Below are positions 8,584 through 16,755 of a stretch of 64,000 nucleotides of DNA, piece after piece (position 1 is the first letter of the stretch; every line of letters begins with the position of its first letter). The notes beneath the pieces were generated by a model that saw nothing but the letters and a program-made list of their open reading frames with translations, was not told the DNA's origin and did not search any database. Made by a program: the position numbers and the translations under genes. The DNA is taken from positions 2,108,001-2,172,000 of the forward strand of contig CAVYKV010000001.1 in NCBI GenBank assembly GCA_963769255.1, written 5' to 3'. Origin of the DNA: JAKACA01 sp963769255 (GTDB lineage: Bacteria > Actinomycetota > Acidimicrobiia > Acidimicrobiales > Bog-793).

Positions 8584-10131
8584 TCATCCGAGGTCAAGTC
8601 CCACACGACCCTGTTCGCGGCCGTTGCGCTTAGCTTCGTAGAGGGCGCGGTCTGCCCTCTCGATGAGCAACGGCAACTCGTTCGACCGCCCTGACGCAAG
8701 CCCCACGCTGATGGTGATCGCCAGTCCGGGCGCGAGGTCCTCCCACGGGTGCTCCCGCACTTCGGCGATCAGGCCCTCGGCTCGGCGACGAGCAACGTCG
8801 ATGCCAGCCGACGCCAGGACCAGGGTAAATTCGTCTCCGCCCAATCGCACGGCACAGTCCGACTGGCGGACGAGAGCGTGGAGCATGCGACCAACCGCCA
8901 CCAGCACCGTGTCACCGATCTGGTGGCCGTAGCGGTCGTTCACGGACTTGAAGTTGTCGAGGTCGGCCACGAGGAGTGACACGGAACCCAGCTCCTTTTG
9001 GGCGAGTGACTCGATGTAACGGGAGAAGCCGCGCCGGTTGAGGAGCGCCGTCAAGTCGTCGACGTGAGCCTGTTGGGTGACGAGGGCGTGCTCGCGACGC
9101 AACCGCTCGGCTCGAACGCGGCCGACCATCGAGCTGAGCTCGGCCGTTCGATGGGACCACCGCAGGGCGAGTTCGTGGCGGGCGTAGCGCATGGCCGCCG
9201 TGGACCGCCCTTCGGCTTCCAGTTCCGCCGCGAGGAAAAGAGCGAGGTCGTAGGGGTCAGCTGAGCCGCCGCGATCTATTTCGGACATGGCGAGCTCAAC
9301 AGCCCTGCGGGCCGTGTCAAGGCGGCCGACTCGCTGATCGCTCACTGCCACGGCGAGTTGCAACCACCCCAGCGGCGATGCCCCGGGATGTTCCTCCGGC
9401 CGCACGCCGGGAAGCATCTCGTGCGCTCGCTCGGAAACGTCTTCACCGACCAGGGCGGACAGCAGGAACCCGAGCGCGTCCAACTCGCCCACCCACGCCC
9501 GGGGCATCCCCTCGATCCCCGAGGACGACATCACTGTCTGCCAGGTGTGCAGGCGTTCCGCCAGCAGGTCATGCTCCCCGACCTGGCGGTGTACGCACGC
9601 CCAGTCCACCTGCATCTCGGCTCGGTTGAAGACGATGGCTGGCACGACGTACCTGGCCCAGGGGGCGGGCGGGTCCGGCGCCAGTTTCAGGGCGGCCGCG
9701 TACTGTTCGTCACACAGCTCCCACAGCCATCGAGCCGCATAGGCCTGCGCACACTGGTTGTGCGCCGAGATCCGTTCCATCAGCGGACCGTCGGCAGACT
9801 CCAGCAGCACCGTGGCACGGGCTAGGTCGTCGTCGGACGTCAGTGCCAGCTCTGGGGTGTCCTCGGAGACCTCCAGCCCTGCTCGCATCGCCAGAGCGAG
9901 CGCCACCATGATCGGGGCATCGTCGTCCTCTGCCCGGGCAAGCAGTCGCGCAATGGCCGCGCGCCGGTGGGTGTTGCCGACCTGCCTGGCGGCCGTCGCA
10001 CCGGCGAACAGAGCTACCCGGATGACTTCTGGCCAAGCACGCTCTTCGGCCTCCGTGAGCAACGTGTCGATCGCCTCAAAGGCACCGGGCACACCAGACT
10101 GGACGTCGACGACCAGCTCGTAGGCGCGCAT
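8584..10131 (-). CDS. GGDEF diguanylate cyclase with N-terminal helical repeat region
   Basis: 515 aa soluble protein. The first about 340 residues are alpha-helical and alanine/leucine-rich, resembling degenerate TPR-like helices, with no membrane segments. The C-terminal GGDEF domain opens with DDLTALLNRRGF, has VADLDNFKSVNDRYGH for Mg/GTP binding, the intact active loop GGDEF at about 431-435 and, five residues before it, RQSD, an intact product-inhibition I-site. It should make cyclic-di-GMP and be feedback inhibited. It is the only complete gene in the island and lies next to the broken EAL gene, so synthesis may have survived while local degradation was lost. Confidence 0.88.
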   Translation of the reverse strand: MRAYELVVDVQSGVPGAFEAIDTLLTEAEERAWPEVIRVALFAGATAARQVGNTHRRAAIARLLARAEDDDAPIMVALALAMRAGLEVSEDTPELALTSDDDLARATVLLESADGPLMERISAHNQCAQAYAARWLWELCDEQYAAALKLAPDPPAPWARYVVPAIVFNRAEMQVDWACVHRQVGEHDLLAERLHTWQTVMSSSGIEGMPRAWVGELDALGFLLSALVGEDVSERAHEMLPGVRPEEHPGASPLGWLQLAVAVSDQRVGRLDTARRAVELAMSEIDRGGSADPYDLALFLAAELEAEGRSTAAMRYARHELALRWSHRTAELSSMVGRVRAERLRREHALVTQQAHVDDLTALLNRRGFSRYIESLAQKELGSVSLLVADLDNFKSVNDRYGHQIGDTVLVAVGRMLHALVRQSDCAVRLGGDEFTLVLASAGIDVARRRAEGLIAEVREHPWEDLAPGLAITISVGLASGRSNELPLLIERADRALYEAKRNGREQGRVGLDLG

Positions 10132-10693
10132 GTAGGCACGCTCGCCGCGCTTCGAACCTCTCAGGCAGACACCCGTTGACGCCGATAGCCGGCGTCATCC
10201 CTCGCCTGCTTCGAACCCCTAGACAGGGTCCATCCCCCCACCATCCGAGTCGGTATCTCAAGTCTTCGGCGTCCAGAGATCGAGGAGGCGCACTCTTGAG
10301 CGCTGGCATCGCCCGTTCTGCGGGGCGGACGCAGAGAGGCCGGCGATCCCGTGCGACGCGGCGCAGCCACCAATGCCGCGAACGAACGTAGACACGACGC
10401 GTGTCATCCGGATATATATCGTCTGACCTGGCTGCGGCTTTAGCCCTCGACGCCATGAACAGCATCAAGGATTACGTCCCATCGAGTCGTGTTCGCATCG
10501 GCAGAAACGGACCGCGCATGAGAGCGTCTGTTTGCTCGTGCGCGACATCAGGCTGCAGCGCGCCAACGAGGAAGGAGTTCGCTCGCCACGTCGAACGTGT
10601 CGAGCTACGTACGAGATCGACGGTGGAATGCCTCCGACGATCGTCCGCCAGCCCCTCAACCGAAGTTGACCAGGATTCGCGGTGGGCTCTCAG
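10132..10693. other. Non-coding stretch between GGDEF gene and tRNA-Pro
   Basis: About 560 bases with no frame showing coding character in either direction. There is a small hairpin (GACGCCG/CGGCGTC around 10177-10194) upstream of the GGDEF start but no riboswitch or T-tract that I can recognise. It probably contains the GGDEF promoter and the edge of the island. Confidence 0.4.
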
Positions 10694-10768
10694 TCGGGCT
10701 GCCGGGATTTGAACCCGGGACCTCTTGACCCCCAGTCAAGCGCGCTAACCAAGCTGCGCCACAGCCCG
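10694..10768 (-). tRNA. tRNA-Pro (anticodon GGG)
   Basis: Complete cloverleaf on the minus strand: 7-bp acceptor CGGGCTG/CAGCCCG with discriminator A, D arm GCGC-GCGC with GGTTA loop, anticodon stem CTTGA/TCAAG with loop CTGGGGG giving anticodon GGG, T arm with GGTTCAAATC. The 3' CCA is not encoded. Its 3' end faces the island and is duplicated imperfectly at 3985-4026. Confidence 0.95.
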
Positions 10769-10852
10769 TGGAAGGTTCGTCCTGTTCAGGACAGGTGAGC
10801 CGCCCCGCGCCACCCTCAGCGCGATGGCGGGGCGTGCTCAGCGCCGCCCGCC

Positions 10853-11146
10853 TCAGGCCGAGAGCGAGCTGGCGAGGGCGAGGAGATCGATGGACGACCC
10901 CCGTCGCAGCCACGAATCCGTCCACTTCGTGAGCGAGGCATGATGCTCGGCGGAGCGCCCCGTCAGCCGCTGCTGCAGCTCGGCCACGTCTTTCGGCGGC
11001 ACGGGGCGGAGGGATTCACTGGCCTGGGCGAGCGCTCGCAGCATGCGTTGGTCGCCGACACCGTGCCACGGCACGACCGATTCCGCGTAGCAGTACTCGG
11101 CGAGGAGCTGCCGTGTGGGCGGTTCGAACCGCTCGAGCACCACCAT
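10853..11146 (-). CDS. Small helical protein, unknown family (paralogue of 11332-11709)
   Basis: 97 aa from the ATG at 11146, which has GAGGCG just upstream; a longer start at 11167 lacks a site. I do not recognise a family. The protein is all-helical by composition, soluble, with the pattern VLERFEPPTR, YCYAES, RMLRALAQ, VAELQQRL, WTDSWL, LLALASSL. The divergently transcribed neighbour shows the same order (VLRELGPDNR, YCLIES, QLLRVLS, LAEMQRKL, VDNWL, LLSLATVL), so the two are diverged copies. Nothing in either suggests catalysis; a helical dimer or adaptor is possible. Confidence 0.6.
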   Translation of the reverse strand: MVVLERFEPPTRQLLAEYCYAESVVPWHGVGDQRMLRALAQASESLRPVPPKDVAELQQRLTGRSAEHHASLTKWTDSWLRRGSSIDLLALASSLSA

Positions 11147-11331
11147 GGTCGCCTCGATGGAGAACATGCTGCGACGGTACCGGGGCGCCGCCCGGCGAAG
11201 AAGGGCCAAAGGCACTTCCCGCCGCGGCCGAAGGGACGCACTTCCGACCGCCCACATGTGCCATGCGACTCCCCCCAGGTGCGACCTTCGGCCCTACTGC
11301 CGGGCACGACGGAATTCGTAGCCTGCGATGA

Positions 11332-11709
11332 ATGGCAGTCGGCGCAGACACGACAGCGGTCCTCAGGGAGCTCGGACCGGACAACCGGCGTGCTGTGTCC
11401 GCTTATTGCCTGATCGAGTCCCGCCGGGTCGGACGAGGAGATCCGGCGCGGCAGCTGCTCCGCGTGCTGTCCGTCGACTGCGCTGCCCTGGACCCCCTTC
11501 CCCGCCTCGACGTTCTCGTGCACGACCTGGCCGAGATGCAGCGCAAGCTCGGCACGCTCGGTCCTTCCAGTCGAACCGCTCTCCGGTCGGCGGTGGACAA
11601 CTGGCTCCTCGACCAGTCGCCCATGCATCTCCTGAGCCTCGCCACCGTCCTCCATCCGCCGGCGGCCGAGCCCTCGAGCGCCCCGACGGCGGCCTCGCTG
11701 GCAGACTGA
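11332..11709 (+). CDS. Small helical protein, unknown family (paralogue of 10853-11146)
   Basis: 125 aa. It shares with the divergent upstream gene the spaced motif VL-x7-R-x5-YC-x2-ES, then LLR-x-L, L-x-P-x-P, LAEMQ-x2-L, D-x-WL and LL-x-LA-x2-L, with about eight extra residues in the centre and a proline/alanine-rich C-terminal tail. ATG at 11332 is chosen; no strong ribosome site is visible, so the start is uncertain and the transcript may be leaderless. The head-to-head arrangement with its paralogue, separated by about 185 bases, suggests a shared control region. Confidence 0.6.
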   Translation: MAVGADTTAVLRELGPDNRRAVSAYCLIESRRVGRGDPARQLLRVLSVDCAALDPLPRLDVLVHDLAEMQRKLGTLGPSSRTALRSAVDNWLLDQSPMHLLSLATVLHPPAAEPSSAPTAASLAD

Positions 11710-11771
11710 CGGCGAGAGGCCTGCCGGAACCGGCGCAGGCGCCGTGACCCAGGTACGAAGGGGAGGACCCG

Positions 11772-12152
11772 ATGACCGCGACGGCACCTGATCCCGAGCG
11801 ATTCGCCGACACGGTGCGATCCGCCCTCGAGTCGGCCGATCTCGATGCCATCGGCGCACTCCTCGATCCCGACGTGTACTGGGGTCCGCCCGACGACGAC
11901 ACGTCCGGCTGCCACAACCGGGCCGAGGTGCTGGCATTCTGGGCTCAGAGCCGTGCCGCCGGGGTCCGCGCCATCGTCACCGAGGTCGTCCTCGGAGCGG
12001 GAACCGCCCTCGTCGGCTTGCGGGTCGCCGGCAGGGACGACGCCGGCGGGGCCGACCGCTGGCAGGTCCTCACCCTCCGAAACGGGCTCGTGGCGGACAT
12101 CCGCGGCTACGACGACCGGGCGGAGGCCGCCAAGCGGGCCGGAGTGGTCTGA
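11772..12152 (+). CDS. NTF2-like / SnoaL-like domain protein
   Basis: 126 aa. Starts with the helical FADTVRSALESADLDAIGALLDPDVYWGPP and continues with the strands of a cone-shaped NTF2-like fold (ALVGLRV, WQVLTLRNGLVADIRGYDDRAEA). Members include ketosteroid isomerase-like enzymes and polyketide cyclases as well as many of unknown role. ATG at 11772 follows GGGGAGGACCCG, a strong site. Convergent with the ferredoxin gene, five bases apart. Confidence 0.75.
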   Translation: MTATAPDPERFADTVRSALESADLDAIGALLDPDVYWGPPDDDTSGCHNRAEVLAFWAQSRAAGVRAIVTEVVLGAGTALVGLRVAGRDDAGGADRWQVLTLRNGLVADIRGYDDRAEAAKRAGVV

Positions 12153-12157
12153 GCTCC

Positions 12158-12397
12158 TCAGCCGGCAGGCACCCGCACCGGGACACGTTCGGGACGCAGC
12201 GAGAGGGCGAGCTTCGGGCAGTTGGCGACGGCCCACTTCGCCTGCCGCAGCAGCTGCGGCGGCACAGCGGCCGGGTCCACGATCGGGTAACCCCAGTCGT
12301 CGAGCCGGATGCATTCGGACAGCAGTTCTGCGCAGACGCCGTGTCCGTCGCAGGCGATCGGATCGACGACGAGGTGGAATCGCCGCCGGGGAGTCAT
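12158..12397 (-). CDS. Small ferredoxin (3Fe-4S/4Fe-4S, CxxHGxC type)
   Basis: 79 aa. The cluster ligands are visible as CDGHGVC, a third cysteine at LSEC, and the distal CP in ANCPKLAL. The HG within the first motif is typical of the short actinobacterial ferredoxins, often 3Fe-4S, that feed P450s or oxidoreductases. ATG at 12397 has GAAGGA six bases upstream and overlaps the stop of the NuoF-like gene (ATGA). It is the last gene of the redox operon, so it is likely the soluble electron acceptor or donor of the NuoF-like protein. Confidence 0.85.
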   Translation of the reverse strand: MTPRRRFHLVVDPIACDGHGVCAELLSECIRLDDWGYPIVDPAAVPPQLLRQAKWAVANCPKLALSLRPERVPVRVPAG

Positions 12398-13785
12398 CGC
12401 CATTCCTTCGAGCAGGCGGGCACTCGCAAGATCGCTCGGCTGGCCCCCTCGCAGGGCCGGCCGGCGAGGTGCGCCTCCAGGTCGGCCCGGAACACGGCGA
12501 AGGCGGATCGAAGCAGGCGCACGGCGCCGTCGGGATGACGGCAGCCGCCCCTCCCCTCGATCTCGTTGGCCCATCGCCACAGGCGACGGGCGTCATCGCC
12601 CCGGGCGCGGCCGGCGGCAAGCTCGGCCGCCGTGCCGGCAAGGGCCGGCAGCCCGAAGGCGCACGGCCCGCACTGACCAGCACTCTCGCCGGCGTACCAA
12701 CGCAGGATGCGCGCCGTCTCGAAGAGGCCGCAGGCCGGAGCAGGCAGCACGGCTAGCACGCCGGCACCCGGGCTGCTGCCGAGCGGCGACAAACCCGCTC
12801 TCGAGAGCGCTGAGCGGCCGAGCACGTCGGCCGGCACCCAGGTCCCGAAGAAACCCCCCACCAGTACCACACCGCCCTGCGTGCCCCCCTCAGGCCCGTC
12901 GCCGGGAGCGGCAAGGACGCCCGCCGAGGCGAGAATGTCCCCGCCGAGGGTCCCGAGAGCCGCCTCGAGCACGACGGGACCGGAAGGACCCGTCACGGTG
13001 AGGAGGCTCGTACCGGGTTCCTCCGCCGTGCCCGCCTGCCGGAACCAGTCGGCTCCGTAGGCGGCCACCTGTGCCACGTGAGCCAAGGTTTCGGTGTTCT
13101 GGACGAGGGTGGGGCGCCGGTGGACGCCGCACTCGGACGGCCGCGGTGGGGCCAGTGTGGGCTTGGCGGGGCCGCCGTTGAGGAGGTGGACGAGGGCGGT
13201 TTCTTCGCCGGCGACGTAGCGGGGCGGAGTCTCCACGATGCGGACGTCGCAGCCGACGTTCTCCCGCCCGGCACGCTCGGCGAGCGCCCTCCGCAAGGCG
13301 GCCGTGGACTCGCGGTGGCGGCGGTCGACGCAGATGAAGACCCGGCCGGCCGCCACGGCGTGAGCCGCCAGCAAGGCGCCGTCGAGCACGAGGTGGGGCT
13401 GCCCGGCGACGAGGAGCGTGTCTTTGGCGCTGAGCGGCTCCCCCTCCGTGGCGTTCGCCACGACGACCCGCTCGCCCCGGCCGTCCGCCACGGCACGGAG
13501 CTTGCGGGCCGTCGGGAAGCCTCCCCCGCCCCGGCCGGTGAGCCCCGCTCGCTCGACCACGTCGATGAGGCGGCCGTTGGGGCGGGCCCCGGGGGCGGGC
13601 GGCGTCGGGTAGTGGGCACGGTGCTGCGCCAGCGTGCGCCACTGCCCGGAGGCCGGCTGGCCGGCGAGGAGGCGGGCCGGGCCGGGCTCGAGGCTGACGC
13701 GGGGCCGGGGGGCGGGAGCCGGGCGATCACGGCGCGAGCGGCCCTCCATCCGGAGCGTGACGGGAAGCGAGGTGGCGGCACTCAT
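12394..13785 (-). CDS. NuoF-like NADH-binding flavoprotein (51-kDa subunit family)
   Basis: About 463 aa. Shows the FMN/NADH segment GRGGGGFPTARK (usually GRGGAGFPTG), NATEGEPLSAKDTLL for the flavin pocket, the SLBB-like central region and the 4Fe-4S motif AGQCGPC with a distal cysteine in GGCRHPDG. There is no complex I gene nearby; stand-alone NuoF-like proteins next to ferredoxins move electrons between NAD(P)H and a partner. Coupled by ATGA overlaps to the membrane gene upstream and the ferredoxin downstream. The first about 40 residues are arginine/proline-rich and not conserved. Confidence 0.85.
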   Translation of the reverse strand: MSAATSLPVTLRMEGRSRRDRPAPAPRPRVSLEPGPARLLAGQPASGQWRTLAQHRAHYPTPPAPGARPNGRLIDVVERAGLTGRGGGGFPTARKLRAVADGRGERVVVANATEGEPLSAKDTLLVAGQPHLVLDGALLAAHAVAAGRVFICVDRRHRESTAALRRALAERAGRENVGCDVRIVETPPRYVAGEETALVHLLNGGPAKPTLAPPRPSECGVHRRPTLVQNTETLAHVAQVAAYGADWFRQAGTAEEPGTSLLTVTGPSGPVVLEAALGTLGGDILASAGVLAAPGDGPEGGTQGGVVLVGGFFGTWVPADVLGRSALSRAGLSPLGSSPGAGVLAVLPAPACGLFETARILRWYAGESAGQCGPCAFGLPALAGTAAELAAGRARGDDARRLWRWANEIEGRGGCRHPDGAVRLLRSAFAVFRADLEAHLAGRPCEGASRAILRVPACSKEWR

Positions 13786-14360
13786 GCGGTGCTCCGTTCG
13801 AGGGCGGCGGCGCCGAGAGGCGTCGTGCCCCCATCCCGGGCGGCGACGACCGCCCGATAGGCGGTGAGGGCCGTGATGAGGGCGGCCAACGAGATGAAGC
13901 CGACCTGCATGGCGAGGGTGCCGCGGTCGGTGCCGGCCGTGAGGCCGTGGACGGTGGCCACGGCGAAGAGCGGGAAGCTCAGGAAGTGGGTGGAGCGCCA
14001 GAGCCGCTTGGGCAGGCGGGACCTGAGCAGGGACGTGGCTTCGAGGGCGAGCAGGAGGTAGAGCCCCGCCACACCCCAGGCGACGGCCCCGGGGTGCCAG
14101 GAGCCGGTGAAGGGGACGAGCACCTCGATGACGCCGAAGTGGACATAGGTGTCGAGCACGATGGAGGTGACGTGGACGCCGAGGAATACGACGGCGGCCG
14201 CCGCCAGGAAGCGGTGCAGGTCGAGGAGCCACGCCTGCCGGAGGCGGCTCCGAAGGGCGCGGGAGCTGAGGACGAGTCCCCAGAGCATCCCGGCGGCGAG
14301 CAGCGCCCAGGTGACGAGGCCGCTGGCCCGCGCCGTGTACCAGATGAGCGTGCTCTTCAT
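13782..14360 (-). CDS. Ferric reductase-like transmembrane protein
   Basis: 192 aa with six hydrophobic segments and the histidine pattern of heme-b ferric-reductase-like domains: H in LLDLHRFLAA, GVHVTSIV, then STHFLSF and TVHGL. These domains carry two hemes and pass electrons across the membrane. ATG at 14360. First gene of the leftward redox operon, overlapping the NuoF-like gene, which suggests an NAD(P)H to heme to outside-flavin route. Confidence 0.8.
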   Translation of the reverse strand: MKSTLIWYTARASGLVTWALLAAGMLWGLVLSSRALRSRLRQAWLLDLHRFLAAAAVVFLGVHVTSIVLDTYVHFGVIEVLVPFTGSWHPGAVAWGVAGLYLLLALEATSLLRSRLPKRLWRSTHFLSFPLFAVATVHGLTAGTDRGTLAMQVGFISLAALITALTAYRAVVAARDGGTTPLGAAALERSTA

Positions 14361-14539
14361 GACGGCAACTTTGCAGGTCGTTCCTCAGGGTTTGCTGGGA
14401 CCGGGGCGAGAAGTCCCGCCGAAGGCCGTTCGCTCGCACGGGCGCCCGTTCGCACTGGCGGCGGAGTCGGAGGTGGTTCTCAGGGAACTCGGAGGGAGCG
14501 GCAGGAAGATCAGAGGACACCCACGCACTGAGGACTCCG

Positions 14540-14905
14540 ATGGAACGGTACGACGACTTCAACTTCCCCCCCGAGCACGGCCGGCGGCACCCGGCGCGCC
14601 GCAGTCGGCTCGTGGCCGGTGCCGCCAGTGCTTCGGCAACCTTGGCGATCGTCGGAGTGCTGGCGGCCACGGCCGCTCCCGCACATCACGTCACTTCGGC
14701 GGCGGGCCGGTCCTCCACCTCGAGTTCCTCCACGAGTTCCTCCTCGACCTCATCTTCGACCTCCTCCTCGAGCACGACGACGTCCGCGTCCTCGTCCGGG
14801 AGCTCCTCGCCCTCGACCTCCTCGAGCACCTCGACGACCACCACGACGACGCCGCAGGCCTCCACGCCGACGACGACCCCGCAGACGAGCTCCGGTGGCA
14901 GCTGA
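14540..14905 (+). CDS. Secreted Ser/Thr-rich protein (linker without a domain)
   Basis: 121 aa. After a basic stretch (HPARRSR) comes one hydrophobic segment (LVAGAASASATLAIVGVLAATAAPA) that can be a signal peptide or anchor, then about 65 residues of almost only Ser, Thr and Pro, ending at SSGGS. In related actinobacterial clusters a similar signal-plus-linker precedes an FMN-binding domain, the substrate of ApbE; here the chain stops at the linker and the ApbE gene starts inside its last codons. So it may be a truncated FMN-binding protein, or a wall spacer in its own right. Confidence 0.65.
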   Translation: MERYDDFNFPPEHGRRHPARRSRLVAGAASASATLAIVGVLAATAAPAHHVTSAAGRSSTSSSSTSSSSTSSSTSSSSTTTSASSSGSSSPSTSSSTSTTTTTTPQASTPTTTPQTSSGGS

Positions 14906-15860
14906 ACGCCGCTGGCGGGCCATGGGCTGTGACGCCCACGTCATCGTCGTGGACGGCCCGGCCGGGTTGCTCGACCGGGCCGTGGGCCGGATCGCCGAGT
15001 TGGAGTCGAGGTGGTCTCGTTTCGATGCGGCGAGCGAGCTCAGCCGGCTGAACGCCTCCGCCGGCCACTCCGTCGAGGTGTCGGAGGACACCCGGCTGCT
15101 CCTGGAGCGCTGCCTGCAAGGTGGCGACCTCACGGGCGGGGCCTTCGATGCCACCGTGCTCGAGGCGGTCATCGCCGCCGGGTACGACCGCACGTTCGAG
15201 GAGCTCGACCGGACGGCCGGGTCGGGCGTTGGGACGGTGCCCGTCATCCGGTCGCTCTCGGAGGAGCCGGCGGTGGAGCTCCTGCCGGGGGCGGCCCGCC
15301 TGCGAGCCGGCGTCGGCATCGACTCAGGTGGGATCGGAAAGGGGCTCGCTGCCGACCTCGTCGTTGCCGAGCTCCTGGACGGCGGAGCCGCCGGCGCGTG
15401 TGTGAACCTCGGGGGCGACCTTCGCGTCGCCGGGTGGTCGCCGTCCGGAGACGGCTGGACCATCGCACTCGACCACGACTGGTCGGAGGATCCGATCGCC
15501 CTCGTCGGCATCGCCGAGGGCGCCGTCGCCACCTCCACCACCCTGCGACGAAGGTGGCGTGCCCGCGACGGCTGGAACCACCACCTCATCGACCCGCGCT
15601 CGGGCGAGCCGTCCGACAGCGACCTCAACCTCGTGACGGTGATCGCGGCCGAAGCGTGGAGGGCAGAGGTGCTCGCCAAGGCCGTCCTCCTCAACGGATC
15701 CGAGTACGCCTTCGGCATTCTCGGCGGCACCGGAGCCCACGCCCTCGCCGTCATGGAGTCCGGTGAGGTGCTGACGACTGACGGCTTTCGTGCCTATCTC
15801 GGCGATGCCGAGCCGCCGGGCGCCCTTTCCCTTCCGGCCGAGGCCGTCCTCGGGCCCTGA
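14895..15860 (+). CDS. apbE: FAD:protein FMN transferase (ApbE family)
   Basis: 321 aa from a GTG at 14895 that gives the typical N-terminal VAAERRWRAMGCDAHVIV; an ATG at 14922 would also work. Family features: ASELSRLNASAG, the binding motif GIDSGGIGKGLAADLV, NLGGDLRVAG, and HHLIDPRSGEPSDSD. ApbE covalently attaches FMN from FAD to Thr/Ser of secreted flavoproteins. No lipoprotein signal is visible, so it may act before export. It overlaps the Ser/Thr-rich gene and is divergent from the ferric-reductase operon, the usual grouping for extracytoplasmic flavin electron transfer. Confidence 0.88.
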   Translation: MAAERRWRAMGCDAHVIVVDGPAGLLDRAVGRIAELESRWSRFDAASELSRLNASAGHSVEVSEDTRLLLERCLQGGDLTGGAFDATVLEAVIAAGYDRTFEELDRTAGSGVGTVPVIRSLSEEPAVELLPGAARLRAGVGIDSGGIGKGLAADLVVAELLDGGAAGACVNLGGDLRVAGWSPSGDGWTIALDHDWSEDPIALVGIAEGAVATSTTLRRRWRARDGWNHHLIDPRSGEPSDSDLNLVTVIAAEAWRAEVLAKAVLLNGSEYAFGILGGTGAHALAVMESGEVLTTDGFRAYLGDAEPPGALSLPAEAVLGP

Positions 15861-15934
15861 GCCTGCAGGCTCCGAAATGAGCCGCCGGCGGCCCCTTGCG
15901 AATGGGGCACCCGAACGCGCGTAAACTTGCTGAC

Positions 15935-16720
15935 ATGCAAGCTGCCACGGGGGAGGCCGCCGCCGAAGGCGAGGTGCAGGGCGCCGATCGCTGGCGCACC
16001 GCCCTGGCCGGGTCCGCCTCCCTCTGGGCCGCCCCCGACCGCCACGTCATGGAACCCGGTTGGTGCTCGTCCTTTAGCGGGACGAACTACGTGGACAACA
16101 ACATCGTCTTCTGTTGGGGTCGGGATGGGACGACGTTGTTCGACAAGGCCCTCGAAGCCGTGCAGCGCAACAGCGCGCCGGCCCTCGTCTTCGTGGCAGG
16201 GCCCGCCCTCGGCAGCGTGCAGTCCCTCGCCGACGCCGGCTGGGTCTGCGTGGGCGAACAGCCCGCCATGGTGCTCTTCCTCGACGGGGTCGACTGGACG
16301 CCCGACGCGGCCGTACGGGCCCTCCGGCCCGATGAGCTGGACGAGGCGTGGGACATCGCCGGCGACGCCTTCCGCATCCCTGCGTCCCACGCCGGGGTGA
16401 TCCTGCCCCACACGGAGGACCCGCGGGTGCACCTCTGGGGACTGCACGAGGACGGTGCCCTCCATGCCGTCATGGTCTCGTTCCGCTCCGGGGACACCGC
16501 CGTCGTGTGGTCGCTCAGCACGCGGCGAGCCGAGCAAGGCCGTGGTTACGGGCGCCGGCTCACGTGCTCCGCCCTCCTTGCCGAGCGTGACGCCGGGGTG
16601 GGCCATGCGCTCCTGCTGTCGTCGCCGGAGGGGCTGGCGTTGTACAACGGTCTGGGGTTTCGTCTCGTCGACCACTGGCAGATGTGGTCACGACGCCGCT
16701 GGGTGCTGAGACGGGCCTGA
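15935..16720 (+). CDS. GNAT-family N-acetyltransferase
   Basis: 261 aa. The C-terminal half is a GNAT domain: VWSLSTRRAEQGRGYGRRL holds the acetyl-CoA pyrophosphate loop (Q/R-x2-G-x-G/A), followed by ALLLSSPEGLALYNGLGFRLVDHWQMW, the usual last strands. The N-terminal part (SFSGTNYVDNNIVF) resembles the cap found in actinobacterial GNATs of unknown substrate. ATG at 15935 is chosen over an upstream one at 15896 because it starts the conserved chain. Confidence 0.8.
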   Translation: MQAATGEAAAEGEVQGADRWRTALAGSASLWAAPDRHVMEPGWCSSFSGTNYVDNNIVFCWGRDGTTLFDKALEAVQRNSAPALVFVAGPALGSVQSLADAGWVCVGEQPAMVLFLDGVDWTPDAAVRALRPDELDEAWDIAGDAFRIPASHAGVILPHTEDPRVHLWGLHEDGALHAVMVSFRSGDTAVVWSLSTRRAEQGRGYGRRLTCSALLAERDAGVGHALLLSSPEGLALYNGLGFRLVDHWQMWSRRRWVLRRA

Positions 16721-16755
16721 GGTCCGGCACGTGGGATCTCGGTAGCCTTCCGGTC

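Noticed and set aside
10132..10200. Cyclic-di-GMP riboswitch ahead of the GGDEF gene
   Set aside because: The position is attractive but the conserved GEMM sequence blocks are not there; only a simple hairpin is seen.
12394..14670. A 758-codon minus-strand frame as one large protein
   Set aside because: The NuoF-like homology starts near the ATG at 13785 and the upstream part is antisense or overlaps the ferric-reductase gene in a different frame.
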